In this document: piece after piece, positions 29,932 to 38,270 of the stretch | How positions within the stretch are numbered: the first letter of the stretch is position 1 | Layout: every line of letters begins with the position of its first letter | Assembly: GCA_037446115.1 (NCBI GenBank) | Contig: JBBIJF010000031.1 | Span: 1 to 49,687, forward strand | From: JANWXD01 sp037446115 | GTDB lineage: Bacteria; Acidobacteriota; Terriglobia; Bryobacterales; Bryobacteraceae | DNA length: 49,687 nt | Reading direction: 5' to 3' | The notes under the pieces: model-generated | Seen by the model: only the letters and a program-made list of their open reading frames with translations | Told to the model about the DNA's origin: nothing | Databases searched by the model: none | Translations under genes and position numbers: made by a program

Positions 29932-31512
29932 CTATTTTTCCAGCAGGAAATGGCCCACGAACATCGAGTCGATGCCGGAGGAATAGAAGCTCCGCACTGC
30001 ATCCCGCGGCGTGCACACCAGTGGATCTCCGAACAGATTGAACGAAGTGTTATACAGCACGGGAAGTCCGGTGGCATCCCCAAAGGCGTGGAGCAGCTTC
30101 CAATACAGCGGGTTGTCTTCACGCCAGACGGTATGCACCCGCACCAGGTCAGTACCGAGGACGGCGCTTTCGAAGACCTTGCGGTGCGCCGGGCGAACCC
30201 GTCCCACGGTGGCCAGAAACCGCGCATTCGGCCCAACTTCGAAATACTCCTGGGCCAGCTCTGCGGGAACCGATGCGGCGAATTTGCGGAAAGGTTCGCG
30301 GTGCTTGATGTAAACGTTGAGATTCTCCGTGGAATAAGGGTTTAGAGGAGAAGCTAAGATCGAGCGGTTTCCGAGCGCTCTGGGACCGAATTCCATCCGG
30401 CCCTGCATCCAGGCCACGATCTTGTTGTCGTTGAGTTCCCGGACCGCTGTCGCGATCAGTTCGTCGGTGGTGAGCAGGTAGCGGAAACGCAGCTTGCAGT
30501 TCTCGAGAATTTCTTTGATCTCTTCCGGTCCGTAGCACGGTCCTAAGCACAGGTCTTCGACTCCGCTTCGGCGGCGCTCTCCATAGAGGCTATGCCAGCC
30601 GTAAAACACCGCCCCGACGGCCGTACCCGCATTGCCGGCAGCCGGTTGGACGAACACATGCTTCCACCGACCCGAGTTTTCCAGCGCCGCAATGAGGAGC
30701 GCGTTAAATGCCAGCCCCCCACCCAGACAGAGGCTGTCTCCTTGGCCTGCCATCTCAAGAACGGTCTCCTCGATCGCCCGCTGGAGGCCGGCGGCCAGCG
30801 GGGCGTGAAGTTCCGGCGGAAGGTCGGTTCCCTCCTCCAGTCCGAGCCGCTGGTAGAAGCGTGCGCTGAACCCGCCCCGCACCCGGAGCTCACCGTGGAA
30901 GTAGGACCGGTCGATGCGGGGCCAGCCGTTGCTGTCGGCGGAAAGGATCTCGCGAAACAGGCTCACGAACCTGAGGTCGTCCGTCGTCGCCGACAGCCAC
31001 TGTACCTTGTGCTCCTCGGCATTGGGTCGGAAACCGAGAAGCTCCGTCACGCGGCCGTAGAGATCGCCCAGGGAATCCGGGTAGTAGAGTTCCCGCTCCG
31101 GCACAAGGTGCGTCCCGGAGGCGCGCCAGCGCACGCCGCACCGGAAGTCACCGGCACGATCCAGCGTGAGCACCACCGCTTCCTCGAAAGGCGACGCGAA
31201 ATAGCTGGCGGCAGCGTGCGCCGTGTGGTGCTCCACCAGCACGATCTGGCTGTTCGGAAACCACTGGCGCAGTTCCAGGTGCAGGGCCGTTTCGTTGCCG
31301 GCCGCGAACGGGCGCACCAGCGCGACGCAATTGACCTCCGCAGCGTCGGCCGCCGCCAGGCGGAGGCAAGCCTGAATGGCCTCTTCCGGCAGCTCGCCCG
31401 GCCGCACCATGCGCGCCAGTTTTCGCTGCTCAGCCGCCGCAGCGAGCACACCGTCGCGCAGCACCGCGCAAGCGGGATCATTTAACAAACCACCCAGCCC
31501 CAGGATGACCAT
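29932..31512 (-). CDS. Carbamoyltransferase, NodU/CmcH family
   Basis: This 526-residue protein transfers the carbamoyl group from carbamoyl phosphate, via carbamoyl-AMP, to a hydroxyl of a small molecule. The N-terminal Kae1/TsaD-like domain shows GLGGLLNDPACAVLRDG and the metal-binding VEHHTAHAAASYFASPF with LTLDRAGD. The C-terminal carbamoyltransferase part has WMQGRMEFGPRALGNRSILA and NTSFNLFGDPLVCTPRDAV. Members decorate nodulation factors, antibiotics and polysaccharides; the acceptor here is unknown. ATG 31512 lies seven bases after gltX, so the two are co-transcribed. No other secondary-metabolite genes are nearby. Confidence 0.93.
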   Translation of the reverse strand: MVILGLGGLLNDPACAVLRDGVLAAAAEQRKLARMVRPGELPEEAIQACLRLAAADAAEVNCVALVRPFAAGNETALHLELRQWFPNSQIVLVEHHTAHAAASYFASPFEEAVVLTLDRAGDFRCGVRWRASGTHLVPERELYYPDSLGDLYGRVTELLGFRPNAEEHKVQWLSATTDDLRFVSLFREILSADSNGWPRIDRSYFHGELRVRGGFSARFYQRLGLEEGTDLPPELHAPLAAGLQRAIEETVLEMAGQGDSLCLGGGLAFNALLIAALENSGRWKHVFVQPAAGNAGTAVGAVFYGWHSLYGERRRSGVEDLCLGPCYGPEEIKEILENCKLRFRYLLTTDELIATAVRELNDNKIVAWMQGRMEFGPRALGNRSILASPLNPYSTENLNVYIKHREPFRKFAASVPAELAQEYFEVGPNARFLATVGRVRPAHRKVFESAVLGTDLVRVHTVWREDNPLYWKLLHAFGDATGLPVLYNTSFNLFGDPLVCTPRDAVRSFYSSGIDSMFVGHFLLEK

Positions 31513-31519
31513 AGATCGC

Positions 31520-32938
31520 TCACGCTCTCCGCAATCGCTCGATGGCGCGCTCGCGGCCCAGCACCGCGAACACGGCAAAGGCGCTCGGGCCCACCGTCTG
31601 CCCGGTCAGAATGGCCCGGGCGGCGTTAATGATCAGGCCCGCCTTCACGCCTCGTTCTGCGGCAAGGCCGCGCAGTTGCGCCTCCACGCTCTGTTCGGTG
31701 AATTCCGAACAGGCTTCCAGGCGCGCCGCCAATTCATGCAACAGCTCGCGGGCTCCGGGCTGATCGAGCTTCTCACGCGCCTCTGGTGTGATCTGGTAGT
31801 CGTCCGCAAAATACGCACGGCCTTTGGTCACGAAATCCTGCAGCGTCTGGTACCGGGTCCGGATCACCTCCAGCGTATACAGCAAGGTACCGTCGTCCGG
31901 GACCGGTAAACCGGCAGCCTGCAGCACCGGTCGGACATACCGTGCCAAGTCCGCCACCGGCATGGTACGGAGGTGTTGCGCATTCAGCCACAGCGCCTTC
32001 GGGTCAATCGGGTCCTCCGCCGTGAAGTTCACCACCGCGTTGTGGCGGTTGACTCCCTCGAAGGAAAACGCCGCGATCAGCTCATCGAGCGTCATGAATT
32101 CCCGGTTGTCCTTGGGCGACCATCCCAGCAAACACAGGAAATTCACGTAGGCCTGGGGCAGAAAACCATAATCGCGATACGTGGTGACGCTCACGACCGC
32201 GCCGTGGCGGCGCTTGGAAAGTTTCGAACCGTCCGGCGCGATGAGCAGCGGCAGGTGCGCAAACCGGGGCAGAGGTGCGCCGGCGGCTTCGAAGATCAGG
32301 ATGTGCTTGAACGTGTTCGTCAGATGGTCCTGGCCGCGGATGACGTGAGTGATGCCCAGGTCCACGTCATCGGCACAGGAGGCCATGTGGTAAGTCGGCA
32401 TGCCGTTACTTCGGAGCAGCGCGAAGTCCTCGATGTCGGCCGTGGCCTTGCATTGCTCGCCGTAAACCAAATCCTGGAAGAGGATTTTGTCACGGCTGTC
32501 GCGGGGCACGCGGAAACGGAGTACGAACGGTTCACCCGCAGCCGCGCGACGGTCACTCTCCTCCCTGGACATCTCCCGCATCTCGGGATGGAACAGCCAG
32601 GGACCCTCGCCGTAGGGGCGTTCTTCGACGTCGCCGTGTGCCGGCGTGAAGTCGCGATAGGCCAGACCTTTTTGAAAGATCGCCTCCGCCATCTGGCGGT
32701 GCAAGGCGAGACGTTCCGACTGCCGGTACTGCTCGTCCCAGCCCAGCTCGAGCCAGTTCAGGCCCTCGAAAATGGACGCCAGAGATTCTTCGGTGTTGCG
32801 CTCAACGTCGGTGTCATCAATGCGGAGGATGACTTTGCCGCCGTGGCGCCGCGCATAAAGCCAGTTGAAGATGAAGGTGCGTGCACTCCCAATGTGCAGA
32901 AAGCCCGTCGGGGAGGGCGCGAATCGGACCCGCAGCAT
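31520..32938 (-). CDS. gltX: Glutamyl-tRNA synthetase
   Basis: This 472-residue class I synthetase charges tRNA-Glu. Its HIGH motif is FAPSPTGFLHIGSARTFIFN at the N-terminus and its KMSKS motif is DGSKLSKRRHGAVVS. Between them lies RIDDTDVERN, the conserved glutamyl-adenylate loop. The C-terminal anticodon-binding region is of normal length. The ATG at 32938 follows a GGAAG box. It is followed within seven bases by the carbamoyltransferase gene, an uncommon pairing. Without a GatCAB search outside the window I cannot say whether it also charges tRNA-Gln. Confidence 0.96.
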   Translation of the reverse strand: MLRVRFAPSPTGFLHIGSARTFIFNWLYARRHGGKVILRIDDTDVERNTEESLASIFEGLNWLELGWDEQYRQSERLALHRQMAEAIFQKGLAYRDFTPAHGDVEERPYGEGPWLFHPEMREMSREESDRRAAAGEPFVLRFRVPRDSRDKILFQDLVYGEQCKATADIEDFALLRSNGMPTYHMASCADDVDLGITHVIRGQDHLTNTFKHILIFEAAGAPLPRFAHLPLLIAPDGSKLSKRRHGAVVSVTTYRDYGFLPQAYVNFLCLLGWSPKDNREFMTLDELIAAFSFEGVNRHNAVVNFTAEDPIDPKALWLNAQHLRTMPVADLARYVRPVLQAAGLPVPDDGTLLYTLEVIRTRYQTLQDFVTKGRAYFADDYQITPEAREKLDQPGARELLHELAARLEACSEFTEQSVEAQLRGLAAERGVKAGLIINAARAILTGQTVGPSAFAVFAVLGRERAIERLRRA

Positions 32939-33090
32939 GGATCTTCCAGTATAGCGGCTCGCTTCGCCGGATCCGCTTGCCCCGGCGCGCAGCAGCAGGC
33001 GCTCGACCGTTTCGCCATGGCCCCTCGTGTAGATCGGCGAGGCGGCTCGGCAGTCGCCGCCTGTGGCTGCAAGGAAGTACGGACCGGGCC

Positions 33091-33867
33091 TTATCCGAAG
33101 CCCTCGACACGCGCCTCGGCCCGTTCGGTCCAGCTGGCTGCCAGGAAGTCACGGTTCATGCGAGCGATCACTTCGAGTCGGATATTTTTCGGGCACACGG
33201 CCTCGCAGGCCCCGATATTGGTGCAACTGCCGAAACCTTCCTCCGTCATTTGCGCCACCATGCTGAGCGCCCTGCGGTAGCGCTCCGGCTGGCCCTGCGG
33301 AAGCAGGCCGAGGTGCGCGATCTTGGCTCCCACAAAAAGAGAAGCCGAGGCGTTGGGGCAGGCCGCCACGCATGCCCCGCAGCCGATGCAGGCCGCGGCG
33401 TCCATGGCCCGCTCGGCCGTCTGCTTGGGCACGGGAATGGCGTTGCCGTCCGGCGCGCTTCCTGTGTTGACGGAGATATACCCGCCCGCCGCGATGATCC
33501 GGTCAAACGCGCTACGGTCCACGACCAGATCCTTGATGACGGGGAAGGCCCGGGCCCGCCATGGCTCCAGATACAGCTCGTCCCCATCCCGAAAATGACG
33601 CATGTGCAGCTGACACACGGTGGTGCCCGGCAACGGCCCGTGCGCAATGCCGTTGATCATGAAGCCGCACATCCCGCAAATTCCTTCCCGGCAGTCATGA
33701 TCGAACGCCACAGGATCCTCGCCGCGGTTCATCAAGTCCTCGTTGAGGACGTCCAGCATTTCCAGGAAGGACATGTCCGGGTTTACGTTGGATACTTCAT
33801 AGCGCACCATGCGCCCCGGTGCGTTCCGGTGGGGCTGCCGCCAGATGTGAAGGATGATGCGCATCAC
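33091..33867 (-). CDS. sdhB: Succinate dehydrogenase/fumarate reductase iron-sulfur subunit
   Basis: This 258-residue subunit carries three clusters: [2Fe-2S] (CREGICGMCGFMINGIAHG with a later C), [4Fe-4S] (CIGCGACVAACPNA) and the third site CTNIGACEAVCPKNI. It passes electrons between the flavoprotein SdhA and the membrane cytochrome b. The spacing of the third motif (C-x5-C-x3-C-P) is that of the type B enzymes found in Bacteroidetes, Acidobacteria and epsilon-proteobacteria. Its ATG overlaps the sdhA stop by four bases, so both are co-translated. The 152-base gap to gltX downstream holds no gene that I can see. Confidence 0.95.
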   Translation of the reverse strand: MMRIILHIWRQPHRNAPGRMVRYEVSNVNPDMSFLEMLDVLNEDLMNRGEDPVAFDHDCREGICGMCGFMINGIAHGPLPGTTVCQLHMRHFRDGDELYLEPWRARAFPVIKDLVVDRSAFDRIIAAGGYISVNTGSAPDGNAIPVPKQTAERAMDAAACIGCGACVAACPNASASLFVGAKIAHLGLLPQGQPERYRRALSMVAQMTEEGFGSCTNIGACEAVCPKNIRLEVIARMNRDFLAASWTERAEARVEGFG

Positions 33868-35777
33868 TTATAACTCCGCACGGTCGGAATCACATACTCA
33901 AAGGTCAGCGGCTCGGTGTGCCGCAGCGGTTTGCGCCCCTCTCCTTGATACTCCCAGACCGCGACGTGCGCATAATTGGCGTCATCGCGCAGCGCCTCCC
34001 CGTCCGGCGTCTGGTACTCCTCCCGGAAGTGGGCTCCGCAGGACTCGTTGCGCTCGAGGGCGTCCAGGCACATCAACTCCGCCAGTTCGAGGAAGTCCGC
34101 CACGCGCCCTGCTTTTTCCAGACACTGATTGAACTCTTCATTCGAGCCCAGCACGTTGACGTTCCGCCAAAACTCTTCCCGCAACTCCGGGATGCGGGCC
34201 AGAGCCTTCTTGAGTCCGGCTTCATTGCGCGACATGCCGCAGTACTCCCACAGTATCTGCCCCAGCTCGCGGTGGAAGGAGTCTACGGTCCGCTTGCCGT
34301 TCACCGAAAGCAGCCGCCGGATGATGCATCGCACGTTGTCCATTGCCTGGCGGCAGGCTGGATGGTCTTCGCTGACTTTCTCAAGTTTGGTGGCCGCCAG
34401 GTAGTCGCCCACCGTGTACGGAATGATGAAGTACCCGTCGGCCAACCCCTGCATGAGAGCGCTCGCCCCCAGCCGGTTGGCGCCGTGGTCGGAGAAATTG
34501 GCTTCGCCGGCGACGAACAGGCCGGGGATGGTGCTCATCAGGTGATAGTCCACCCACAGCCCGCCCATGGTGTAGTGCGTGGCCGGGTAAATGCGCATGG
34601 GGACGGTATAGGGATCCTCCCCCGTGATGCGCTGATACATCTCGAAGAGATTCCCGTAGCGCTCCTCGATGACTTTCCTGCCCAGACGGCGGATGGCGTC
34701 GGAAAAGTCCAGGTAGACGCCGAGACCGGTCTCCCCGACGCCGCGGCCCTCGTCGCAGACTCGCTTGGCCGCCCGAGAGGCGATGTCGCGCGGCGCCAGG
34801 TTCCCATACGCCGGGTACATCCGCTCCAGGTAGTAATCGCGTTCCTCCTCCGGGATCTCGTTCGGAGGGCGTTTGTCCCCCGGTTTCTTGGGCACCCAGA
34901 TCCGGCCGTCGTTGCGCAACGACTCGCTCATCAGCGTGAGCTTGGATTGGTACTCGCCGGTGACCGGAATGCAGGTGGGGTGGATCTGCGTGAAGCAGGG
35001 ATTGGCAAATCCTGCACCGCGCTTGTAGGAACGCCAAATGGCCGTGCAGTTGGATCCTTTGGCGTAGGTCGCCAGGTAAAAGACGTTGCCGTAGCCTCCC
35101 GTGGCGAGCACGACCGCGTCGCCGAGGTGGGTGGTGATCTCGCCCGTCACCAGATTGCGCGTAACGATCCCCCGGGCGCGACCGTCCACGACGATCAGGT
35201 CCAGCATTTCCGTGCGCGGAAACAGCGCGACGCGGCCGGCCGCCACCTGCCGCATCATGGCCTGATAGGCGCCCAAGAGCAGTTGCTGGCCCGTCTGGCC
35301 GCGGGCGTAAAACGTGCGCGAGACGAGCGCCCCGCCGAAGGACCGGTTGGCGAGGGTTCCGCCGTACTCGCGGGCAAACGGAACCCCCTGCGCCACGCAC
35401 TGGTCAATGATGTTGAGACTAATCTGCGCGAGGCGGTACACGTTGGCTTCCCGTGCGCGAAAGTCTCCGCCTTTCAGCGTGTCATAAAACAGCCGAAATA
35501 CGCTGTCGCCGTCGTTCTGGTAGTTCTTGGCGGCGTTGATTCCACCCTGGGCTGCGATCGAGTGCGCCCGCCGCGGGCTGTCCTGAAAACAGAAGGTTCT
35601 GACGTTGTAGCCAAGCTCGGCCAGGGATGCCGAGGCGGAGGCTCCCGCCAGTCCGGTGCCCACGACGAGAATCGTGTACTTGCGCTTGTTGGCCGGCGCC
35701 ACAAGCTTCATCTCGAACTTGCAACGATCCCAGCGCTGTTCAATGGGACCGGAAGGAATGCGGGCGTCGAGTTCCAT
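33864..35777 (-). CDS. sdhA: Succinate dehydrogenase/fumarate reductase flavoprotein subunit
   Basis: This 637-residue catalytic subunit converts succinate to fumarate in the TCA cycle (or the reverse). An N-terminal FAD-binding fold (ILVVGTGLAGASASASLAEL) is followed by the covalent-FAD motif RRAHSIAAQGGINAAKN. The active-site region contains QIHPTCIPVTGEYQ and IYPATHYTMGGLWVDYHLMS. The C-terminus carries EYCGMSRNEAGLKKALARIP, conserved in the family. The length of over 630 residues fits type B enzymes. The ATG at 35777 follows an AGG box and lies 18 bases after sdhC. The sdhC-sdhA-sdhB order is standard. Confidence 0.96.
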   Translation of the reverse strand: MELDARIPSGPIEQRWDRCKFEMKLVAPANKRKYTILVVGTGLAGASASASLAELGYNVRTFCFQDSPRRAHSIAAQGGINAAKNYQNDGDSVFRLFYDTLKGGDFRAREANVYRLAQISLNIIDQCVAQGVPFAREYGGTLANRSFGGALVSRTFYARGQTGQQLLLGAYQAMMRQVAAGRVALFPRTEMLDLIVVDGRARGIVTRNLVTGEITTHLGDAVVLATGGYGNVFYLATYAKGSNCTAIWRSYKRGAGFANPCFTQIHPTCIPVTGEYQSKLTLMSESLRNDGRIWVPKKPGDKRPPNEIPEEERDYYLERMYPAYGNLAPRDIASRAAKRVCDEGRGVGETGLGVYLDFSDAIRRLGRKVIEERYGNLFEMYQRITGEDPYTVPMRIYPATHYTMGGLWVDYHLMSTIPGLFVAGEANFSDHGANRLGASALMQGLADGYFIIPYTVGDYLAATKLEKVSEDHPACRQAMDNVRCIIRRLLSVNGKRTVDSFHRELGQILWEYCGMSRNEAGLKKALARIPELREEFWRNVNVLGSNEEFNQCLEKAGRVADFLELAELMCLDALERNESCGAHFREEYQTPDGEALRDDANYAHVAVWEYQGEGRKPLRHTEPLTFEYVIPTVRSYK

Positions 35778-35795
35778 CCTAAGTGTCCTTCCTGA

Positions 35796-36479
35796 TCACT
35801 TCACCAGCCCGGTGAGCACCGCCACAGGAATCGAAATGTTGCCGGCTCCGATGAAAAGTGCAAACGCCGCCGCGAGGCGCTTCAGCCAGGGCGTATAGCG
35901 CGGGTGGCTGATGCCCACCGTCTGAAACATGCTCCAGACACCGTGGTACAGGTGCATGGCCAGAAGCACCATAGCCGTAATGTAAGAGATCGCCACCGGC
36001 CAGATCCGAAAGCCGTAGACCATGTTGTGATACGGATCGAGCTCACGGTAGGGCAATCCCACCGAGCCCGTGGTGAGGTGCAGGATGTGAAAGACCACGA
36101 AGGCGGCGATAATCGGGCCGCTCCACAGCATCGTCCGCGAGGCGTAACCTGCCGGGGGGTCTTTCTCCATGAAGTACCGCACCGGGCGCGCCTTCCGGTT
36201 CAAACGCCAGAGCTGGACCGAAGCGGTGATATGCAGGATCACCGCGGCGAGCAGCACGATGCGCGCGCCCCAAAGCAGCAGGGGTTTGGAGTGCAGGAAC
36301 CGGGCGTACGCATTAATCTGCTCCGCGCCGAGGTAGATCTGCAAATTCCCCAACAGGTGGGCCACCACGTAGCCGAACAAAATGAAACCGGTGACGGCCA
36401 TGACGATTTTCTTGCCGATGGCGGCCTGATAAAAGCGGACGGCCTGTTCCATCCGGAGACTGACGGCAGCGGTGCTCAT
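35796..36479 (-). CDS. sdhC: Succinate dehydrogenase cytochrome b subunit (type B, single anchor)
   Basis: This 227-residue membrane anchor has about five hydrophobic helices (KIVMAVTGFILFGYVVAHLL; LLLWGARIVLLAAVILHITA; GPIIAAFVVFHILHL; AISYITAMVLLAMHLYH; AAAFALFIGAGNISIPVAVL). Histidines inside four of them (VAHLL, LHITA, FHILHL, MHLYHG) are likely axial ligands of two b-type haems, as in type B succinate:menaquinone oxidoreductases, in which one anchor protein replaces SdhC plus SdhD. It opens the sdhCAB operon, reading left. A menaquinone-coupled role agrees with the type B flavoprotein. Confidence 0.93.
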   Translation of the reverse strand: MSTAAVSLRMEQAVRFYQAAIGKKIVMAVTGFILFGYVVAHLLGNLQIYLGAEQINAYARFLHSKPLLLWGARIVLLAAVILHITASVQLWRLNRKARPVRYFMEKDPPAGYASRTMLWSGPIIAAFVVFHILHLTTGSVGLPYRELDPYHNMVYGFRIWPVAISYITAMVLLAMHLYHGVWSMFQTVGISHPRYTPWLKRLAAAFALFIGAGNISIPVAVLTGLVK

Positions 36480-36594
36480 GGGTAATCCTCAGGCGCTACG
36501 AACCCGTCAAACCGACCATTCTATCCGGAAATCCGAGGACTGCGCACCGACGGCCGCCTCCCGAACAAGGTTCGCGCGTCTGGTGAAGAGCGGT

Positions 36595-37965
36595 TCAACT
36601 CCACAAGCGGTCCCAGGAACGCTCTTTGTTCCATTCCGGCGTGGGCGCAAAATAGCCCGGCTCGAGCAGGTGCTGCTTGACGGCATCGTCGTTCAAGGTG
36701 ATGCCCAACCCGGGACCCTCGGGTACCTTGATGAAGCCGCGGTTCACGATCGGCTTCTCGACGCCCTCCACCAGGTCGTCCCACCACGGTACGTCCACGG
36801 AGTGGTTTTCCAAGACCAGAAAGTTCTCCGTGGCGGCGGCGCAGTGGACGTTGGCCATGCAGGACACCGGGGTTCCGGCAAAGTGCATAGCCATCGGTAC
36901 GCCATACTCCTGGGCCGCATCGCCGATTTTTTTGGTTTCGAGGATCCCTCCGGCCGTGGCCAGATCCGGGTGGATGATGTCCACGGCGTGATTTCGGCAT
37001 AACTCGATGAACGGCTCTTTCAGGTAAATGTCTTCGCCTGTGAGCGTGGGCACGTCGATGGAGTCCGTAATCTTCTTCCACAGCTCCGTGTATTGCCACG
37101 GAATCATGTCCTCAAGCCACGCCATGTTGTATTTTTCCAAGGCTCTGCCCAGCCGGATGCACGAGTTCACTCCGATGTGGCCGAAATGATCGGCCGCCAG
37201 CGGCACTTCCATGCCGATCACCTCCCGCACCTGCGCCACGTAGTCGGCCATCAGGGCGATGCCTTTGTCGGTGAGCTCGATGCCCGTAAACATGTGCTGC
37301 GTCATGCGCGTCTCGCCCAGCGTGAGGCCCAGCGGGCGGCTCAGCGTTCCCGGAATCTTTTCGACGAGACCGATGCCCAGATCCATCTTCAAAAACGTGA
37401 ACCCCATCTCGAGGCGCTTTTTCATCCGCTGCGCATAAACCTTCGGGTCCGGTGACATGTCGGTGTCGGCATAGATGCGGATCCGGTCGCGAAACTTCCC
37501 GCCGAGCATCTGATAGACCGGCACGCCGTAAGCCTTGCCGGCCAAGTCCCAAAGCGCCATCTCCACGGCCGACACACCCCCTCCCTGGCGCCCGTGAAAA
37601 CCAAACTGCTTAATCTTGCGGAAGACCTTGTCGATGTTGCACGGATTCTCACCGAGGATCCGGCTCTTGAGCATCAGGGCATAGGTCTTGCTCGCTCCGT
37701 CCCGCACCTCACCCAGGCCGTAGATGCCCTGGTTGGTGTCGATGCGGATGATCGGGCACGTCATCGGCGCCTTGGCGACGACAGCCACGCGGAGATCCGT
37801 GATCTTGAGGTCCGAAGGCCTGGATGCGGTTCGGACATGTTGCTGGTAGGCTTCGAGCGTTTCGTCCGCCCAAAAGGTCGCCGCCAGAGCGCCCGCCGAG
37901 GCACGCAGAAAGCTGCGGCGGTCCGTTCCCTGCCGTCTGAGAAGTCGGTGTACGGATGGTTTCAT
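36595..37965 (-). CDS. Tat-exported enolase-superfamily (mandelate racemase/muconate lactonizing-like) enzyme
   Basis: The ATG at 37965 (AGGAG box upstream) gives 456 residues. A twin-arginine motif (TDRRSFLRASAGALAATF) suggests export, which is unusual for this normally cytoplasmic family. The capping domain (ILGENPCNIDKVFRKIKQFG) and barrel follow, with candidate metal and catalytic residues in TFLKMDLGIG, VPLAADHFGH, WLEDMIPWQ, LTGEDIYLKE and MAMHFAGTPVS (Asp, two Glu, His). This layout resembles the galactonate/mannonate dehydratase-like subgroup, which removes water from acid sugars. The substrate is not predictable. No neighbouring sugar-acid genes are on the strand. Confidence 0.88.
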   Translation of the reverse strand: MKPSVHRLLRRQGTDRRSFLRASAGALAATFWADETLEAYQQHVRTASRPSDLKITDLRVAVVAKAPMTCPIIRIDTNQGIYGLGEVRDGASKTYALMLKSRILGENPCNIDKVFRKIKQFGFHGRQGGGVSAVEMALWDLAGKAYGVPVYQMLGGKFRDRIRIYADTDMSPDPKVYAQRMKKRLEMGFTFLKMDLGIGLVEKIPGTLSRPLGLTLGETRMTQHMFTGIELTDKGIALMADYVAQVREVIGMEVPLAADHFGHIGVNSCIRLGRALEKYNMAWLEDMIPWQYTELWKKITDSIDVPTLTGEDIYLKEPFIELCRNHAVDIIHPDLATAGGILETKKIGDAAQEYGVPMAMHFAGTPVSCMANVHCAAATENFLVLENHSVDVPWWDDLVEGVEKPIVNRGFIKVPEGPGLGITLNDDAVKQHLLEPGYFAPTPEWNKERSWDRLWS

Positions 37966-38040
37966 TGGACTCTGCTCCTGGTTTCGGTTCATTTTACCCG
38001 CGCGGGGCGCGGGTCAGGGGCAGGTCCCGGGCAATCGGCT

Positions 38041-38265
38041 TCAGTTGCGCCCGCAAAGATCCGGAGTCGGACACATTCCGGAAGGACAAGAAGGCGCCTC
38101 CGCGGAGCGCCGCGCCGACTGCGGCGCGGCAAACACCGACAGCCGCAGCGTGAGGCGGGAGTGGCCGCAGGACGGACACGTCACGCCGTTAGAGTCGCCG
38201 CTCCGCCGCACGAGCTTTTCAAACTCCGCTCCGCATTCATCGCACCGGTATTCGTAGATCGGCAT
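38041..38265 (-). CDS. FmdB-family zinc-ribbon protein
   Basis: This 74-residue protein begins MPIYEYRCDECGAEFEKLV, the signature of the FmdB/CxxC_CxxC_SSSS family, with a second pair CPSCGHSRLTLRLSVFAAP. The two CxxC pairs would bind one zinc. The C-terminal tail adds three more cysteines (SCPSGMCPTPDLC), which the family often has. A strong AGGAGG box overlaps the end of dacB, whose stop lies five bases upstream. The family is regarded as putative regulatory; the partner is unknown. Confidence 0.9.
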   Translation of the reverse strand: MPIYEYRCDECGAEFEKLVRRSGDSNGVTCPSCGHSRLTLRLSVFAAPQSARRSAEAPSCPSGMCPTPDLCGRN

Positions 38266-38270
38266 CGCGA

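Noticed and set aside
33918..35795. A 625-codon plus-strand open frame
   Set aside because: It lies entirely antisense to sdhA, has low-complexity composition and no recognisable domain.
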